Below are positions 25,783 through 35,172 of a stretch of DNA of 61,655 bases, one piece after another (the first letter of the stretch is position 1; the number at the start of each line of letters is the position of its first letter). A program made the translations under genes and the position numbers. Source of the DNA: Fusobacteriota bacterium (GTDB lineage Bacteria; Fusobacteriota; Fusobacteriia; Fusobacteriales; Fusobacteriaceae); contig JAEWEF010000008.1 in NCBI GenBank assembly GCA_023389595.1, positions 1-61,655 of the forward strand, given 5' to 3'. The notes beneath the pieces are model-generated. The model did not search any database, was not told the origin of the DNA, and saw only the letters and a program-made list of their open reading frames with translations.

Positions 25783-27645
25783 TTAAAGTTTTCTTAAAAA
25801 TATAGCAGAGAAAGGCTCTAAATTTATTTTTATATAACTTTCAAATCCGTCGTACTCACTGTTGTGAGTTTTTATATTATAATTTCTTAACCCTGTTCCT
25901 CCAAAAATTTTATCTTCAGTAGAAAAACATTTTTTATAATTTGAATTCTTTTCTACGCCTATTTTGTAATTAGTTATTTTTTGTCCTGAAAAATTTAATA
26001 CTATCAAGATCTCACTTTTATTTTTTGAAATTCTTGAATATGCAAAAATATTATTATCTTTATCATTTAATTTATGCCATCTAAAACCATTCCAGCTATG
26101 ATCATCTTCCCAAAATTCTTTATTATTTATATAAAAATAATTTAATTTTTTAACAAAATATAAAAGTTTTTTATGTTTATCATAGTTAAGTAAAATCCAA
26201 TCAATTTCTTTATTTTCATCCCATTCGATAAATTGACCAAACTCGCTTCCCATAAAAGTCAGTTTTTTACCTGGTTGAGAGTACATATAACTTAAAAATA
26301 TTTTAAAATTACTAAATTTTTCATTGTATCCAACTGGTGATTTGTCTAAAAGAGATTTTTTCCCATGAACGACTTCGTCATGTGATATTGGCAATATATA
26401 ATTTTCATTAAAGGCATATAATAATGGAAAAGTTAATTTTTCATGTTTATATTTTCTAAAAAATGGATCCTCAGTTAGATATGATAAAGCATCATTCATC
26501 CACCCCATATTCCACTTAAAATTAAAGCACAGCCCATCAGTTGTATGAGCGTTGGTTATATTTGGCCAATCTGTTGATTCTTCGGCTATAGTCATAACTG
26601 AAGGATAATTTTCATGTATATACTTATTAAGTCTTTTTAAAAAATCTATTGCTTCTAAATTTCCGCTGCCACCATACTTATTTTTTTCCCATTCGTTATC
26701 GTTTCTATCATAATTTAAATAAATCATTGAAGTAACTGCATCAACTCTTAATCCATCTACATGAAATTCCTCTATCCAATAAACAGCTGATGATATTAAA
26801 AAACTTATGACTTCATTTTTTCCATAATCAAATACCAGTGTTCCCCACCCTTTATGTTCTCTTTTAAATGGATGATCATACTCGTATAAGTATGTTCCAT
26901 CAAATGAAGCAAGTCCATATTGATCTCTCGGAAAATGTCCAGGAACCCAGTCAATGATTACCCCTATATTATTTTCGTGCATTTTATTAATAAAATATTT
27001 AAAATCTTCTGGCAATCCATATCTAGAAGTTGGAGCAAAATATCCAGTAACTTGGTATCCCCAAGATTTATCATAAGGATATTCCGTTACAGGCATTACT
27101 TCAACGTGAGTGTATCCCATTTCAACTAAATATTTAGACAATTCATCAGCAACTTTTCTATAATTAAAAAATTCTCCATCTCCATATTTTTTCCAAGAAC
27201 CCATGTGAAACTCATATATATTTAGTGGTAAATTATATGGTATTTCTCTTCTGTTAATCCATTTTTTATCCGTCCATTTAAATTTTTTAGAACTATATAC
27301 TTTACTTGATGTATTTGGTCTTGTTTCAAAATGTCTAGCGTATGGATCCGATTTTAAAATTATTTTGTCCTGACCGCTAACTATAACATATTTATAACAA
27401 TCAAAATTTTTAACACCCTTGATTTTAATTTCAAATATGCCATTATCATTTACTTTATTCATCTCATGACTATAATAATTCCAATCGTTAAAATCTCCAG
27501 TAACAAAAACTTTTTTTGCATTTTTTGCCCAAACTCTAAAAACTGTATAGTCTTTTCTAAAAAAAGATCCTAAATAATTATATGCGTGATAATTTTCTCC
27601 TTTATGAAAAAGATACTCAGCTACACTATTATTATTTGTTTTCAT
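25783..27645 (-). CDS. glgB: 1,4-alpha-glucan branching enzyme
   Basis: GH13 enzyme that creates alpha-1,6 branches in glycogen. A CBM48 domain (about residues 20-120, with VFRVWAKNAKKVFVTGDFNDWN) precedes the barrel. Catalytic residues are visible: nucleophile Asp in VDGLRVDAVTSMIYLNYDR, acid/base Glu in MTIAEESTDWP, and stabilising Asp in PISHDEVVHGKKSL. Length 620 aa is at the short end of GlgB because the first N-domain is reduced. It is the first gene of glgBCDAP; the SD (GGTGGTGAT) is weak and 11 bases away. Confidence 0.97.
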   Translation of the reverse strand: MKTNNNSVAEYLFHKGENYHAYNYLGSFFRKDYTVFRVWAKNAKKVFVTGDFNDWNYYSHEMNKVNDNGIFEIKIKGVKNFDCYKYVIVSGQDKIILKSDPYARHFETRPNTSSKVYSSKKFKWTDKKWINRREIPYNLPLNIYEFHMGSWKKYGDGEFFNYRKVADELSKYLVEMGYTHVEVMPVTEYPYDKSWGYQVTGYFAPTSRYGLPEDFKYFINKMHENNIGVIIDWVPGHFPRDQYGLASFDGTYLYEYDHPFKREHKGWGTLVFDYGKNEVISFLISSAVYWIEEFHVDGLRVDAVTSMIYLNYDRNDNEWEKNKYGGSGNLEAIDFLKRLNKYIHENYPSVMTIAEESTDWPNITNAHTTDGLCFNFKWNMGWMNDALSYLTEDPFFRKYKHEKLTFPLLYAFNENYILPISHDEVVHGKKSLLDKSPVGYNEKFSNFKIFLSYMYSQPGKKLTFMGSEFGQFIEWDENKEIDWILLNYDKHKKLLYFVKKLNYFYINNKEFWEDDHSWNGFRWHKLNDKDNNIFAYSRISKNKSEILIVLNFSGQKITNYKIGVEKNSNYKKCFSTEDKIFGGTGLRNYNIKTHNSEYDGFESYIKINLEPFSAIFLRKL

Positions 27646-27779
27646 AATTATATCATCACCACCAAAATACGATTTTTATCTTAAAATATTAAAATGAAAT
27701 ATAATTTTTAAAAGTTTATGAAAATATTTTTAAAAATTAAAATAATTGTATACTATAATTAGAAAAAATAGCTGTTGTA

Positions 27780-27788
27780 TGATATAAT
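27780..27788 (+). promoter_or_regulatory. Extended -10 promoter upstream of 27828
   Basis: TGATATAAT, about 40 bases before the ATG at 27828, with only a poor -35 (TAGAAA). It would drive the nine-gene plus-strand unit to aroC. The rest of the 182-base gap to glgB is AT-rich with no other clear structure. Confidence 0.55.
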
Positions 27789-27827
27789 GTATATAATTAT
27801 TAATTAATCACGGAGGAAAATTAATCT

Positions 27828-28160
27828 ATGAAAAAAATATTTATGTTTTTTATATTAATTTTTAATTTTAATTTTACACTTGCAGAGGAAATATTTCAAG
27901 AAAAATATATTTTTGAAACTGTTATTTTAGATGTCCAAAAAGCAAAAACATATAATTTAGGAGAAGAACAATATAAAGCATTAAAAGTAGATAAAAAAAT
28001 TATGAAAAAAATAGGTGCCGACGGAGAATTATTCTCAATGGTAGATAGCACAAATAAAAAATCTATAGTTAAGTTAGGAGATTATATAGTTTCTCCTTCT
28101 AATTTATCATATATATATGTTGTTGATAAAGAATCTTTTTCTAACCTTTTTAACAAATAG
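27828..28160 (+). CDS. Small secreted protein of unknown function
   Basis: A 110-aa protein with a signal peptide (MKKIFMFFILIFNFNFTLA, predicted cleavage after TLA at about residue 19) and a mature domain of about 90 residues with alternating beta-prone stretches (YIFETVILDVQKA, KKSIVKLGDYIVSPSNLSYIYVVDK). I recognise no family. SD GGAGG is 10 bases before the ATG. It is directly followed by yihY with 12 bases between, so it begins a long operon of envelope, division and housekeeping genes. Confidence 0.7.
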   Translation: MKKIFMFFILIFNFNFTLAEEIFQEKYIFETVILDVQKAKTYNLGEEQYKALKVDKKIMKKIGADGELFSMVDSTNKKSIVKLGDYIVSPSNLSYIYVVDKESFSNLFNK

Positions 28161-28172
28161 TTGAGGATTAAT

Positions 28173-29393
28173 ATGAACTTTGATGATATAAAAAATTATT
28201 ATGGAACTATAAGTCACGGAATTGAGAAAGCTTATGAACAGTATAAAAAAGCAAACTCTTCTTTCTGGGTTATTTATCTATGCTTTTATACGGTCCTTTC
28301 TTTAGTTCCTTTATTTGCGATATTATTCAGTATTGGTTCTTGGTTTGGTATATCAGATATAATTTTAAAACAATTTGATAACTACTCACCACTAAAAAAA
28401 GATGTGCTTAGCCTGATAATTACATTTTCTGAAAATTTATTAGAAAATGCTAGAGGTGGTGTTCTTGCTGGTATTGGATTTTTATTTTTAGCTTGGACAT
28501 TAGTAAGTATGTTTTCAGTTATAGAAAACGCTTTGAACGATGTTTGGCATGTAACTAAATCAAGGACTATAATAAGAAAAATAAGTGACTACATATCTTT
28601 TTTTATATTTATTCCTCTTTTATTTTTAATATTGAACGGAGCTTTTATATATATAGCAAATAGCTTTAGTGATATAAGTATAATTTATAGAGTAATCACT
28701 AAATGTATTCCTTTTTTTAGTTTAGTGGCTATTTTTTTTGTGTTTTATTTGGTTATGCCAAATACAGATGTTAAAATTTTACCTGCATTTATTTCTTCCA
28801 CAGTCATATCAATAATTTTTATACTTGTTCAATACTTCTCTATATATTTACAATCATGGATAAACAAATACAACTATATATATGGAAGCTTTTCAGTAAT
28901 TTTTATATTTTTAATTTGGATAAGAGTAACTTGGTTTCTAATAATATTAGGAGCACATTTAAGTTATATACTACAAAATCCTAGAGATGTTTTAAATACT
29001 GAATTAAAAAATATGAGTTTTAAAAGTAAATTTTATGTTTCTATAAAAATATTAATGATTCTAGTAAAATTTCAAAATAGATTAACTGAAGATGTAACAC
29101 TTAATTATTTACAAGACAACATATCTGTGTCAGAAGCAAATTTAATAAATATTTTAAAAATGTTGGAAGAAAATGAAATAATTATATCTAATAAAGAAAA
29201 TGACACTTTTGATTCTAACACCATCTATTCTTTAAAATATAATGCTGATAAAATAAAATTATCAGAAATATATAATTTAGTTTCTAATGATGGCGATAAC
29301 ATAAACAATATCTATGATATAGAAGACCCTATTTTTGATTATTTAGTACAAAACTTTAATGAGACAACTTTACTTGATTTGGGAGGAAATTAA
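28173..29393 (+). CDS. YihY/virulence factor BrkB family membrane protein
   Basis: Integral membrane protein of 406 aa with six helices in the first 300 residues and a cytosolic C-terminal region. FWVIYLCFYTVLSLVPLFAILFSIGSW, GILFLAWTLVSMFSVIENALNDVWHV, and YNYIYGSFSVIFIFLIWIRVTWFLIILGAHLSY are the conserved UPF0761/YihY segments. Its role is not firmly known; transport or envelope functions have been proposed for relatives. A TTG at 28161 is possible, but SD GAGG lies 7 bases before the ATG at 28173. The stop is directly followed by the TTG of the PBP gene. Confidence 0.88.
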   Translation: MNFDDIKNYYGTISHGIEKAYEQYKKANSSFWVIYLCFYTVLSLVPLFAILFSIGSWFGISDIILKQFDNYSPLKKDVLSLIITFSENLLENARGGVLAGIGFLFLAWTLVSMFSVIENALNDVWHVTKSRTIIRKISDYISFFIFIPLLFLILNGAFIYIANSFSDISIIYRVITKCIPFFSLVAIFFVFYLVMPNTDVKILPAFISSTVISIIFILVQYFSIYLQSWINKYNYIYGSFSVIFIFLIWIRVTWFLIILGAHLSYILQNPRDVLNTELKNMSFKSKFYVSIKILMILVKFQNRLTEDVTLNYLQDNISVSEANLINILKMLEENEIIISNKENDTFDSNTIYSLKYNADKIKLSEIYNLVSNDGDNINNIYDIEDPIFDYLVQNFNETTLLDLGGN

Positions 29394-31535
29394 TTGCTTA
29401 TTATATCCATAATTACGTTTTTATTTTCTTTAATATTGATAATATATAGCTTTTTTATAAAAAGTACTCTAATTTTAACATTAGGGTTTATTTTTATGTA
29501 TGCTCTTTATCTAAAATTAAATTGGAGAACTTCTTCTTCATCTAAAAAAAAGATAACAAATAACGCACACTTTAACAAAAGAATTAAAGCATCCATAAAT
29601 ATATTTTTGGCAATATTCATTATAATATTCATAAGATTAGTACAAATACAAATATTTCAAAGTAATAAATATCTAACTAGAATGAATATGCAAAGTACAA
29701 AAGTAAATTATGAAGTTGGGGAAAGAGGAAGTATTTTCGATAATGAAGGTAAAAAACTTGCATTTAATAAAAGAGAATATAATATAGTAGTTAACCCATC
29801 TTTATTACATCATAATAATGATGAATTATTAAAAGAAGTTGAAATAATTTCAAATTCTAAACTCGTATCTTTAGATAAAAATATATTGCAAAATCTTGAA
29901 GAAGATTATCAAAAAAATAAAAAATATAAAATTATTGCAAAATCTGTAGATTCTAATGTTAAAGATAAAATATCTGAAGAAATATTAAATACTAAAAGCA
30001 AAAAAAATAAAAGACTTATGATATCTTTCGAAAAAAAAATAGAAAGAATGTATTACAATGAAGAAGAATTTAATAGAATAGTTGGATTTATTGGTTATAA
30101 CGAAAATTCAAAAGATGAGAAGGTAGGTATTTTTGGTCTAGAAAAAATGTATCAAAATTATCTTATTGGAAGAAAGAGAAAAAAAATAGGCATATATAGT
30201 GAGAGAAGAGATCAAACTCTACCTTTTACAACAGAAAAAGCAAATTTAGATTTAGAAGGAAGAAATATTCATTTAACTATAAATAGTGGAATAAATTATA
30301 TTTTAAATGACGAAATAAAAAAACAATTCATAGCTAAAAATGCAAGAGAAGCATATGGTGTTGTTATGGAGGCAGATACTGGAAGAATAATAGCTATGTC
30401 AGTTTTTTCAAAAGATAAAAAAGCTTTAAGAAACAATATTTTTCAAAATCAATACGAACCAGGATCTATTTTTAAACCTCTCATTGTTTCGGCTGCGATG
30501 GACAAAGGTGTAATAAATGAAAATTCATCATTTAATATTGGAAATGGTACGATAACAAAATATAATCACGTTATAAAAGAAAGTAGTAGAAGTGTAAATG
30601 GTATTTTAACTACAAAAGATATAGTTAGACGTTCTAGTAACGTTGGTATGGTATTGATAAGTGATAAATTTACTGAACAAGAATTTGAAGAAATATTAAA
30701 ATCTTATGGATTATATAATAAAACTGGAGTTGACTTTCCAGGAGAAATAAAACCGTATACTATAGGATATAAAAAGTGGGATAAACTAAAGAAAAGTAAT
30801 ATGGCTTTTGGACAGGGAATTGCGGTAACTCCAATTCAAATGATAACAGCTTTTACAGCTGTCGTTAACGGAGGTAATCTTTATAGACCTTATATGGTTG
30901 ATAAGATAACTGATTCTAATGGAGTTGTTATTAAAAGGTTTGATAAGCATCTAGTCAATAAAGTTATATCGGAAGAAACATCAGCAAAAATGAGAAAAAT
31001 ATTAGAAGAAACTGTAGAGAATGGTACTGGTTCCAGAGCTAAAATAGAAGGTTATAAAATAGGAGGTAAAACTGGAACTGCTCAGCTTAGTATACCAGGA
31101 GGATACGCTAAAAATGAATATCTAGCATCTTTTATAGGTTTTTTTCCAGTTGATAATCCAAAATATGTAGTAATGGCTATGTTTATGAGACCTCAAGATG
31201 AAATTAATACACAAAAATTTGGTGGAGCAGTAGCGGCCCCAGTAGTTTCAAATGTAATAAAAAGAATTATACAAAAAGAAGAATTGTTATCAAAAAACAA
31301 CCATAAAATTAGTCTCAGCAAAAAGAAAGCTAATGTTGAAAAATCTGTATCAACGGATGAAGACATGATGTATATGCCTAATTTAAAAGGAATGAGTGCC
31401 AAAGAAGTTTTAAATTTATTTAAGGATACTGATATAGATGTAGAAATTAACGGCTTAGGACTTGTAGTAGAGCAATATCCTGCAGAAGGTAGAAATATAA
31501 ACGAAATAAACAAAATAAGAGTTAAATTAAAATAG
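29394..31535 (+). CDS. ftsI: Class B penicillin-binding protein (FtsI/PBP2 type) with C-terminal PASTA domain
   Basis: Peptidoglycan DD-transpeptidase of 713 aa. Two or three N-terminal membrane helices (to about residue 90) precede the PBP dimerisation domain. Active-site motifs are SIFK (in EPGSIFKPLIV), SSN (RRSSNVGM) and KTG (GGKTGTAQLS). The last about 65 residues (YMPNLKGMSAKEVLNLF to IRVKLK) form one PASTA domain that can sense uncrosslinked wall. The start is TTG at 29394, one base after the yihY stop, with SD GGAGG 7 bases upstream. Divisome role is likely but the FtsI versus SpoVD-like label is inferred. Confidence 0.9.
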   Translation: MLIISIITFLFSLILIIYSFFIKSTLILTLGFIFMYALYLKLNWRTSSSSKKKITNNAHFNKRIKASINIFLAIFIIIFIRLVQIQIFQSNKYLTRMNMQSTKVNYEVGERGSIFDNEGKKLAFNKREYNIVVNPSLLHHNNDELLKEVEIISNSKLVSLDKNILQNLEEDYQKNKKYKIIAKSVDSNVKDKISEEILNTKSKKNKRLMISFEKKIERMYYNEEEFNRIVGFIGYNENSKDEKVGIFGLEKMYQNYLIGRKRKKIGIYSERRDQTLPFTTEKANLDLEGRNIHLTINSGINYILNDEIKKQFIAKNAREAYGVVMEADTGRIIAMSVFSKDKKALRNNIFQNQYEPGSIFKPLIVSAAMDKGVINENSSFNIGNGTITKYNHVIKESSRSVNGILTTKDIVRRSSNVGMVLISDKFTEQEFEEILKSYGLYNKTGVDFPGEIKPYTIGYKKWDKLKKSNMAFGQGIAVTPIQMITAFTAVVNGGNLYRPYMVDKITDSNGVVIKRFDKHLVNKVISEETSAKMRKILEETVENGTGSRAKIEGYKIGGKTGTAQLSIPGGYAKNEYLASFIGFFPVDNPKYVVMAMFMRPQDEINTQKFGGAVAAPVVSNVIKRIIQKEELLSKNNHKISLSKKKANVEKSVSTDEDMMYMPNLKGMSAKEVLNLFKDTDIDVEINGLGLVVEQYPAEGRNINEINKIRVKLK

Positions 31536-31546
31536 TTGAGGTATTT

Positions 31547-33856
31547 ATGAAGTACTATAATGTTTATGTTCAAGATATAGGTATTTTTACATATAAAGAT
31601 GAAGATAATGAATTTGAAATTGGTGAAAATGTTATAGTTCCATTTCGTGCAACAAAAAAATCTGCATTTATTATAGAGGAACTTGATGAAAAGTCTTTAC
31701 AAAAAATAAATTTTGAAGTTTTACCTATATCAAGCAAAATTGAAAATTCAATTATAATTTCTAAAAATCAATTACAATTAATAAAATGGATAAGCGATTA
31801 TTATCTATGTGAATATAAACATGCTTTTAACTCTGTTATACCAAAAAACATACTAACAAAGGTTAATTTTTGTTATCTAATAAATTTTGATAATATAAAT
31901 AAAATTAAAATTAAAGATTATAAATATATATTAGATTTAACTATCGAAAAATCTACCCTAACTGTAAGTTATTTTAAGCATAAATTTTCTAAAAATTTAT
32001 ATACAGAATTACTTGATAAACAATTTATAAAATTAAGTAAAGATAAAAAGACTATTAGTTTAAATTTAAAAAAATTTAAAAGCCTTGAAAAATTTAATAA
32101 AAATGTCTACGATTTTTTTTATAAAAAAATAAGATTATCTAGTAGCTCTATTAAAAATCCAACTTTACTTCGTGAAAATGGAATTATAAATGTTATACAT
32201 GACTATCAAATAAAAGAAGAAAAAAATGAAATCATAGAAGATTTTTCATTCAAAAAAATTTTACTATCAAAAAATCAAAAAAATATCACAAAAGAAATTA
32301 TAAACAGTGATGAAAAATATTTTTTAATAAAAGGTGTAACTGGATCTGGAAAAACAGAAATATATATTGAAATTATAAAATCTGTCGTGAAAGAGGGAGG
32401 AGGAATAATATTTCTTGTGCCAGAAATTTCTTTAACTCCACAGATGATAAACAGATTCAAACTAGAATTTAAAAATAATGTTGCTATTATCCACAGTGCA
32501 TTGAGTGAAAAAGAAAGAAAGGATGAATGGCTGTCAATATATTCTGGAAAAAAGAAAATAGTTCTTGGTGTTAGATCTGCAATTTTTGCTCCAGTTAAAA
32601 ATTTAAAATACATTATAATAGACGAAGAACATGACGATAACTATAAACAAAACGGATCTTCACCTAGATACAATGCTAAATATGTTGCCATTAAACGCTC
32701 CATGATTGAAAATGTGAAATTGGTTCTTGGTAGTGCCACTCCATCTATAGAAAGTTATTTTTATGCAAAAAACAACATTTATAATCTTTTAACATTAAAT
32801 GAAAGATTTGGAAATGCAAGCATACCAAATACTGAAATTGTTGATATGAGAAAAGAAGAACACAATTTTTTTAGCGAAAGATTATTATCTTCCATCAAAG
32901 ATGCGTTACTTAAAAATGAGCAAGTTATTTTGCTTTTGAATAGAAAAGGATACTCAACCTACATACAATGTAAAGATTGTGGTTATGTTGAAGAGTGTGA
33001 TAACTGTTCTATTAAAATGACATATTATATAAAATCGAATAAGTTAAAATGTAATTACTGTGGCAAAACAAAAAAATTCACTAATAAATGTACAAAATGT
33101 AATAGTGAGAATTTATTTTTCGGAGGGAAAGGTTTAGAAAAAATTGAAGAAGAACTGAAAAAATATTTTGATGTTCCAATGATATCTATTGATGCTGATA
33201 AATCGAAAAAAAAAGATTTTTTCAACCTTGTGTATTCAAAATTTTCTAACGGCGAATATAAAATATTAATAGGTACTCAAATAATTGCAAAGGGATTACA
33301 TTTTCCTAATGTTACTCTAGTAGGAGTAATAGATGCGGATGCATCTCTTAACTTTCCAGATTTCAGATCAAATGAAAGAACTTTTCAACTTTTAACACAA
33401 GTTTCTGGAAGATCTGGTAGAGGAGATAGAGAAGGTAAAGTTATAATACAAACTTACCAACCAGAAAATTATACAATAACTAATAGTAAAGAGGAGTTAT
33501 TTACAGATTTTTACAATAAAGAAATAGAATATAGAAAAATTTTAAATTATCCTCCTTACTCAAAAATTATAAATATAGGTATAAGCTCACAAGAAGAAAA
33601 TACTGCTAGAAAAATTGCACAAAAACTATTTCAAGAAATTAAAAATGTTATGAAAGATGAAAATATATATATTTATGGTCCTATGCCTAGTTTAGTTTAT
33701 AAAGTTAAAATGAGATACAGATATAATATATTTATAAAGGGGAATAAAAAGACTATTGACAAATTTAAAGAAAAAATTAAAAATATAGAAGATTTTAAGT
33801 ATAAATCTTATCATTATAGAATAACTATAGATGTTGATCCAATAAATTTAATATAG
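31547..33856 (+). CDS. priA: Primosomal protein N' (replication restart helicase PriA)
   Basis: 3'-5' helicase that reloads the replisome at stalled forks. 769 aa. The N-terminal DNA-binding domain (1-110) is followed by SF2 motifs: GVTGSGKTEIY (Walker A), IIIDEEHDDNYKQ (DEEH), GSATPSIES (III), and QVSGRSGRG (VI). The zinc module with eight cysteines lies around residues 470-530 (CKDCGYVEECDNCS, CNYCG, CTKCNSEN). SD TGAGGT precedes the ATG. It sits 11 bases after the PBP gene and 13 before def. Confidence 0.97.
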   Translation: MKYYNVYVQDIGIFTYKDEDNEFEIGENVIVPFRATKKSAFIIEELDEKSLQKINFEVLPISSKIENSIIISKNQLQLIKWISDYYLCEYKHAFNSVIPKNILTKVNFCYLINFDNINKIKIKDYKYILDLTIEKSTLTVSYFKHKFSKNLYTELLDKQFIKLSKDKKTISLNLKKFKSLEKFNKNVYDFFYKKIRLSSSSIKNPTLLRENGIINVIHDYQIKEEKNEIIEDFSFKKILLSKNQKNITKEIINSDEKYFLIKGVTGSGKTEIYIEIIKSVVKEGGGIIFLVPEISLTPQMINRFKLEFKNNVAIIHSALSEKERKDEWLSIYSGKKKIVLGVRSAIFAPVKNLKYIIIDEEHDDNYKQNGSSPRYNAKYVAIKRSMIENVKLVLGSATPSIESYFYAKNNIYNLLTLNERFGNASIPNTEIVDMRKEEHNFFSERLLSSIKDALLKNEQVILLLNRKGYSTYIQCKDCGYVEECDNCSIKMTYYIKSNKLKCNYCGKTKKFTNKCTKCNSENLFFGGKGLEKIEEELKKYFDVPMISIDADKSKKKDFFNLVYSKFSNGEYKILIGTQIIAKGLHFPNVTLVGVIDADASLNFPDFRSNERTFQLLTQVSGRSGRGDREGKVIIQTYQPENYTITNSKEELFTDFYNKEIEYRKILNYPPYSKIINIGISSQEENTARKIAQKLFQEIKNVMKDENIYIYGPMPSLVYKVKMRYRYNIFIKGNKKTIDKFKEKIKNIEDFKYKSYHYRITIDVDPINLI

Positions 33857-33869
33857 CAGGAGGTTGTTA

Positions 33870-34379
33870 ATGATATACGAAATTAAAAAATATGGAGATC
33901 CAGTACTTAGAAAAATAGCTTCAGAAGTTAATAATATAGATGATGAAACAAGAAAAATTTTGGATGATATGGTTGAAACTATGTATGCTACTGATGGAGT
34001 TGGTTTAGCTGCTCCACAAATAGGAAAAAGTATGAGAATGTTTGTTTGTGATGACGGAAATGGTGTTGTTAGAAAAGTTATAAATCCTATTATTACACCA
34101 CTTACAGATGAAATTCAAGAATATGAGGAAGGATGTTTAAGCGTTCCTGGCATATTTAAAAAAGTAGAAAGACCAAAAAAAATTAATATAAAATATCTGG
34201 ATGAAAACGGAGAAGCAAAAGAAGAAAATGTTGATGGATTTTTAGCTATTGTTATGCAACATGAATACGATCATTTAAATGCTGTGCTTTTTGTAGACAA
34301 AGTTTCTCCAATGGCAAAACGAATGATAGCAAAAAAATTACAAAATATAAAAAAAGATTCTTTAAAGAATGTGAAGTGA
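33870..34379 (+). CDS. def: Peptide deformylase
   Basis: Iron/zinc metallohydrolase that removes the formyl group from nascent protein N-termini. The three motifs are GVGLAAPQIG, EGCLSVPG (metal Cys) and QHEYDHL (two metal His and catalytic Glu). About 169 aa. A TTG at 33864 is in frame, but the SD AGGAGG (33858-33863) fits the ATG at 33870. The downstream DivIC-like gene begins 4 bases after the stop. Confidence 0.97.
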   Translation: MIYEIKKYGDPVLRKIASEVNNIDDETRKILDDMVETMYATDGVGLAAPQIGKSMRMFVCDDGNGVVRKVINPIITPLTDEIQEYEEGCLSVPGIFKKVERPKKINIKYLDENGEAKEENVDGFLAIVMQHEYDHLNAVLFVDKVSPMAKRMIAKKLQNIKKDSLKNVK

Positions 34380-34383
34380 TGAA

Positions 34384-34671
34384 ATGGAAAGCAACAAAAA
34401 GTATCTAATAACATTCACGATTTCTTTTGTTTTATTTATAGGATTTGCCTTCAAAGTAGTTCCACAAATATATAAAAATATTTCAAAAATAAATAAAATT
34501 AAAAATGATAAAATTGAACTGACGAAACAAATAGAATCACTTGATAAAAAAATTGCACAGCTAGATAGTTTAGATATGGAATTTGAAAAAGAAAAAATAG
34601 CTAGAAATAATATAAAAATGATAAAGCCCGGAGAATATATCTATAAATTAGAAATTAAACAAAATAAATAA
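34384..34671 (+). CDS. Septum formation initiator family protein (FtsB/DivIC-like)
   Basis: A 95-aa bitopic protein: one membrane helix (residues 8-26), then a coiled coil (about 35-75, KINKIKNDKIELTKQIESLDKKIAQLDS) and a short C-terminal NNIKMIKPGEYIYKL block. The last block is the conserved 'R...lg...pgE...' motif of FtsB/DivIC proteins, which bridge FtsL and FtsQ/DivIB in the divisome. Position after a class B PBP operon supports a cell division role. The SD is weak (GAAGTG), suggesting coupling to def. Confidence 0.85.
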   Translation: MESNKKYLITFTISFVLFIGFAFKVVPQIYKNISKINKIKNDKIELTKQIESLDKKIAQLDSLDMEFEKEKIARNNIKMIKPGEYIYKLEIKQNK

Positions 34672-34681
34672 AGGAGAAAAT

Positions 34682-35161
34682 ATGTTTTTTGAAGATTTAA
34701 TAAAAAAGCTTGAGGAAGAAAATATAGAATATAATTCAACTGAAACTTTTTATATAGAAAATCGTAAAAAAATTATAGTATTAGCTACAAGTATTCCTCT
34801 TATAATAATATCATTAGTTCAATTGTATAATTACTACCTAAAACAAAATATTATATCTCTTGCTTTGGCTATTTTATTTTTATATTTTGCATTCAAGCAA
34901 ATAAAAAATATGTTGTCTTATAAGTTAAAAATTGATACTAAAGAAAAAACATTGAAATATATGAAATTAATAATTCATTTTGATGATATAGAAAAATCTT
35001 TTTTGAGAGAGATGAAAATAGGCAACAAAATTATTCCAGTAATAGAAAATATAACAAAAGACAAAAAACAAATTATTATTCCACTACATATGAATAAAAA
35101 AATTAAATTTATAAAAATGTGTAAAGATATAATAAAAGGTGATTTTATCATAAAAAAATAA
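34682..35161 (+). CDS. Membrane protein of unknown function
   Basis: A 159-aa protein with two closely spaced membrane helices (about 30-50 and 58-75) and a basic C-terminal cytosolic part rich in Lys and Ile. The layout (short N-terminal helix, helical hairpin, then beta-like domain KLKIDTKEKTLKYMKLIIHFDDIEKSFLREM) resembles small bacterial PH-like or YcxB-type membrane proteins, but I do not recognise a family. SD AGGAG is 6 bases ahead. It is between the DivIC-like gene and aroA in the same operon. Confidence 0.65.
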   Translation: MFFEDLIKKLEEENIEYNSTETFYIENRKKIIVLATSIPLIIISLVQLYNYYLKQNIISLALAILFLYFAFKQIKNMLSYKLKIDTKEKTLKYMKLIIHFDDIEKSFLREMKIGNKIIPVIENITKDKKQIIIPLHMNKKIKFIKMCKDIIKGDFIIKK

Positions 35162-35172
35162 AAGAGGTTATT

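Noticed and set aside
27642..27656. TGATATAAT next to the glgB start
   Set aside because: It lies between the weak SD and the ATG of glgB, so a transcript starting from it would lack the start region; judged to be chance.
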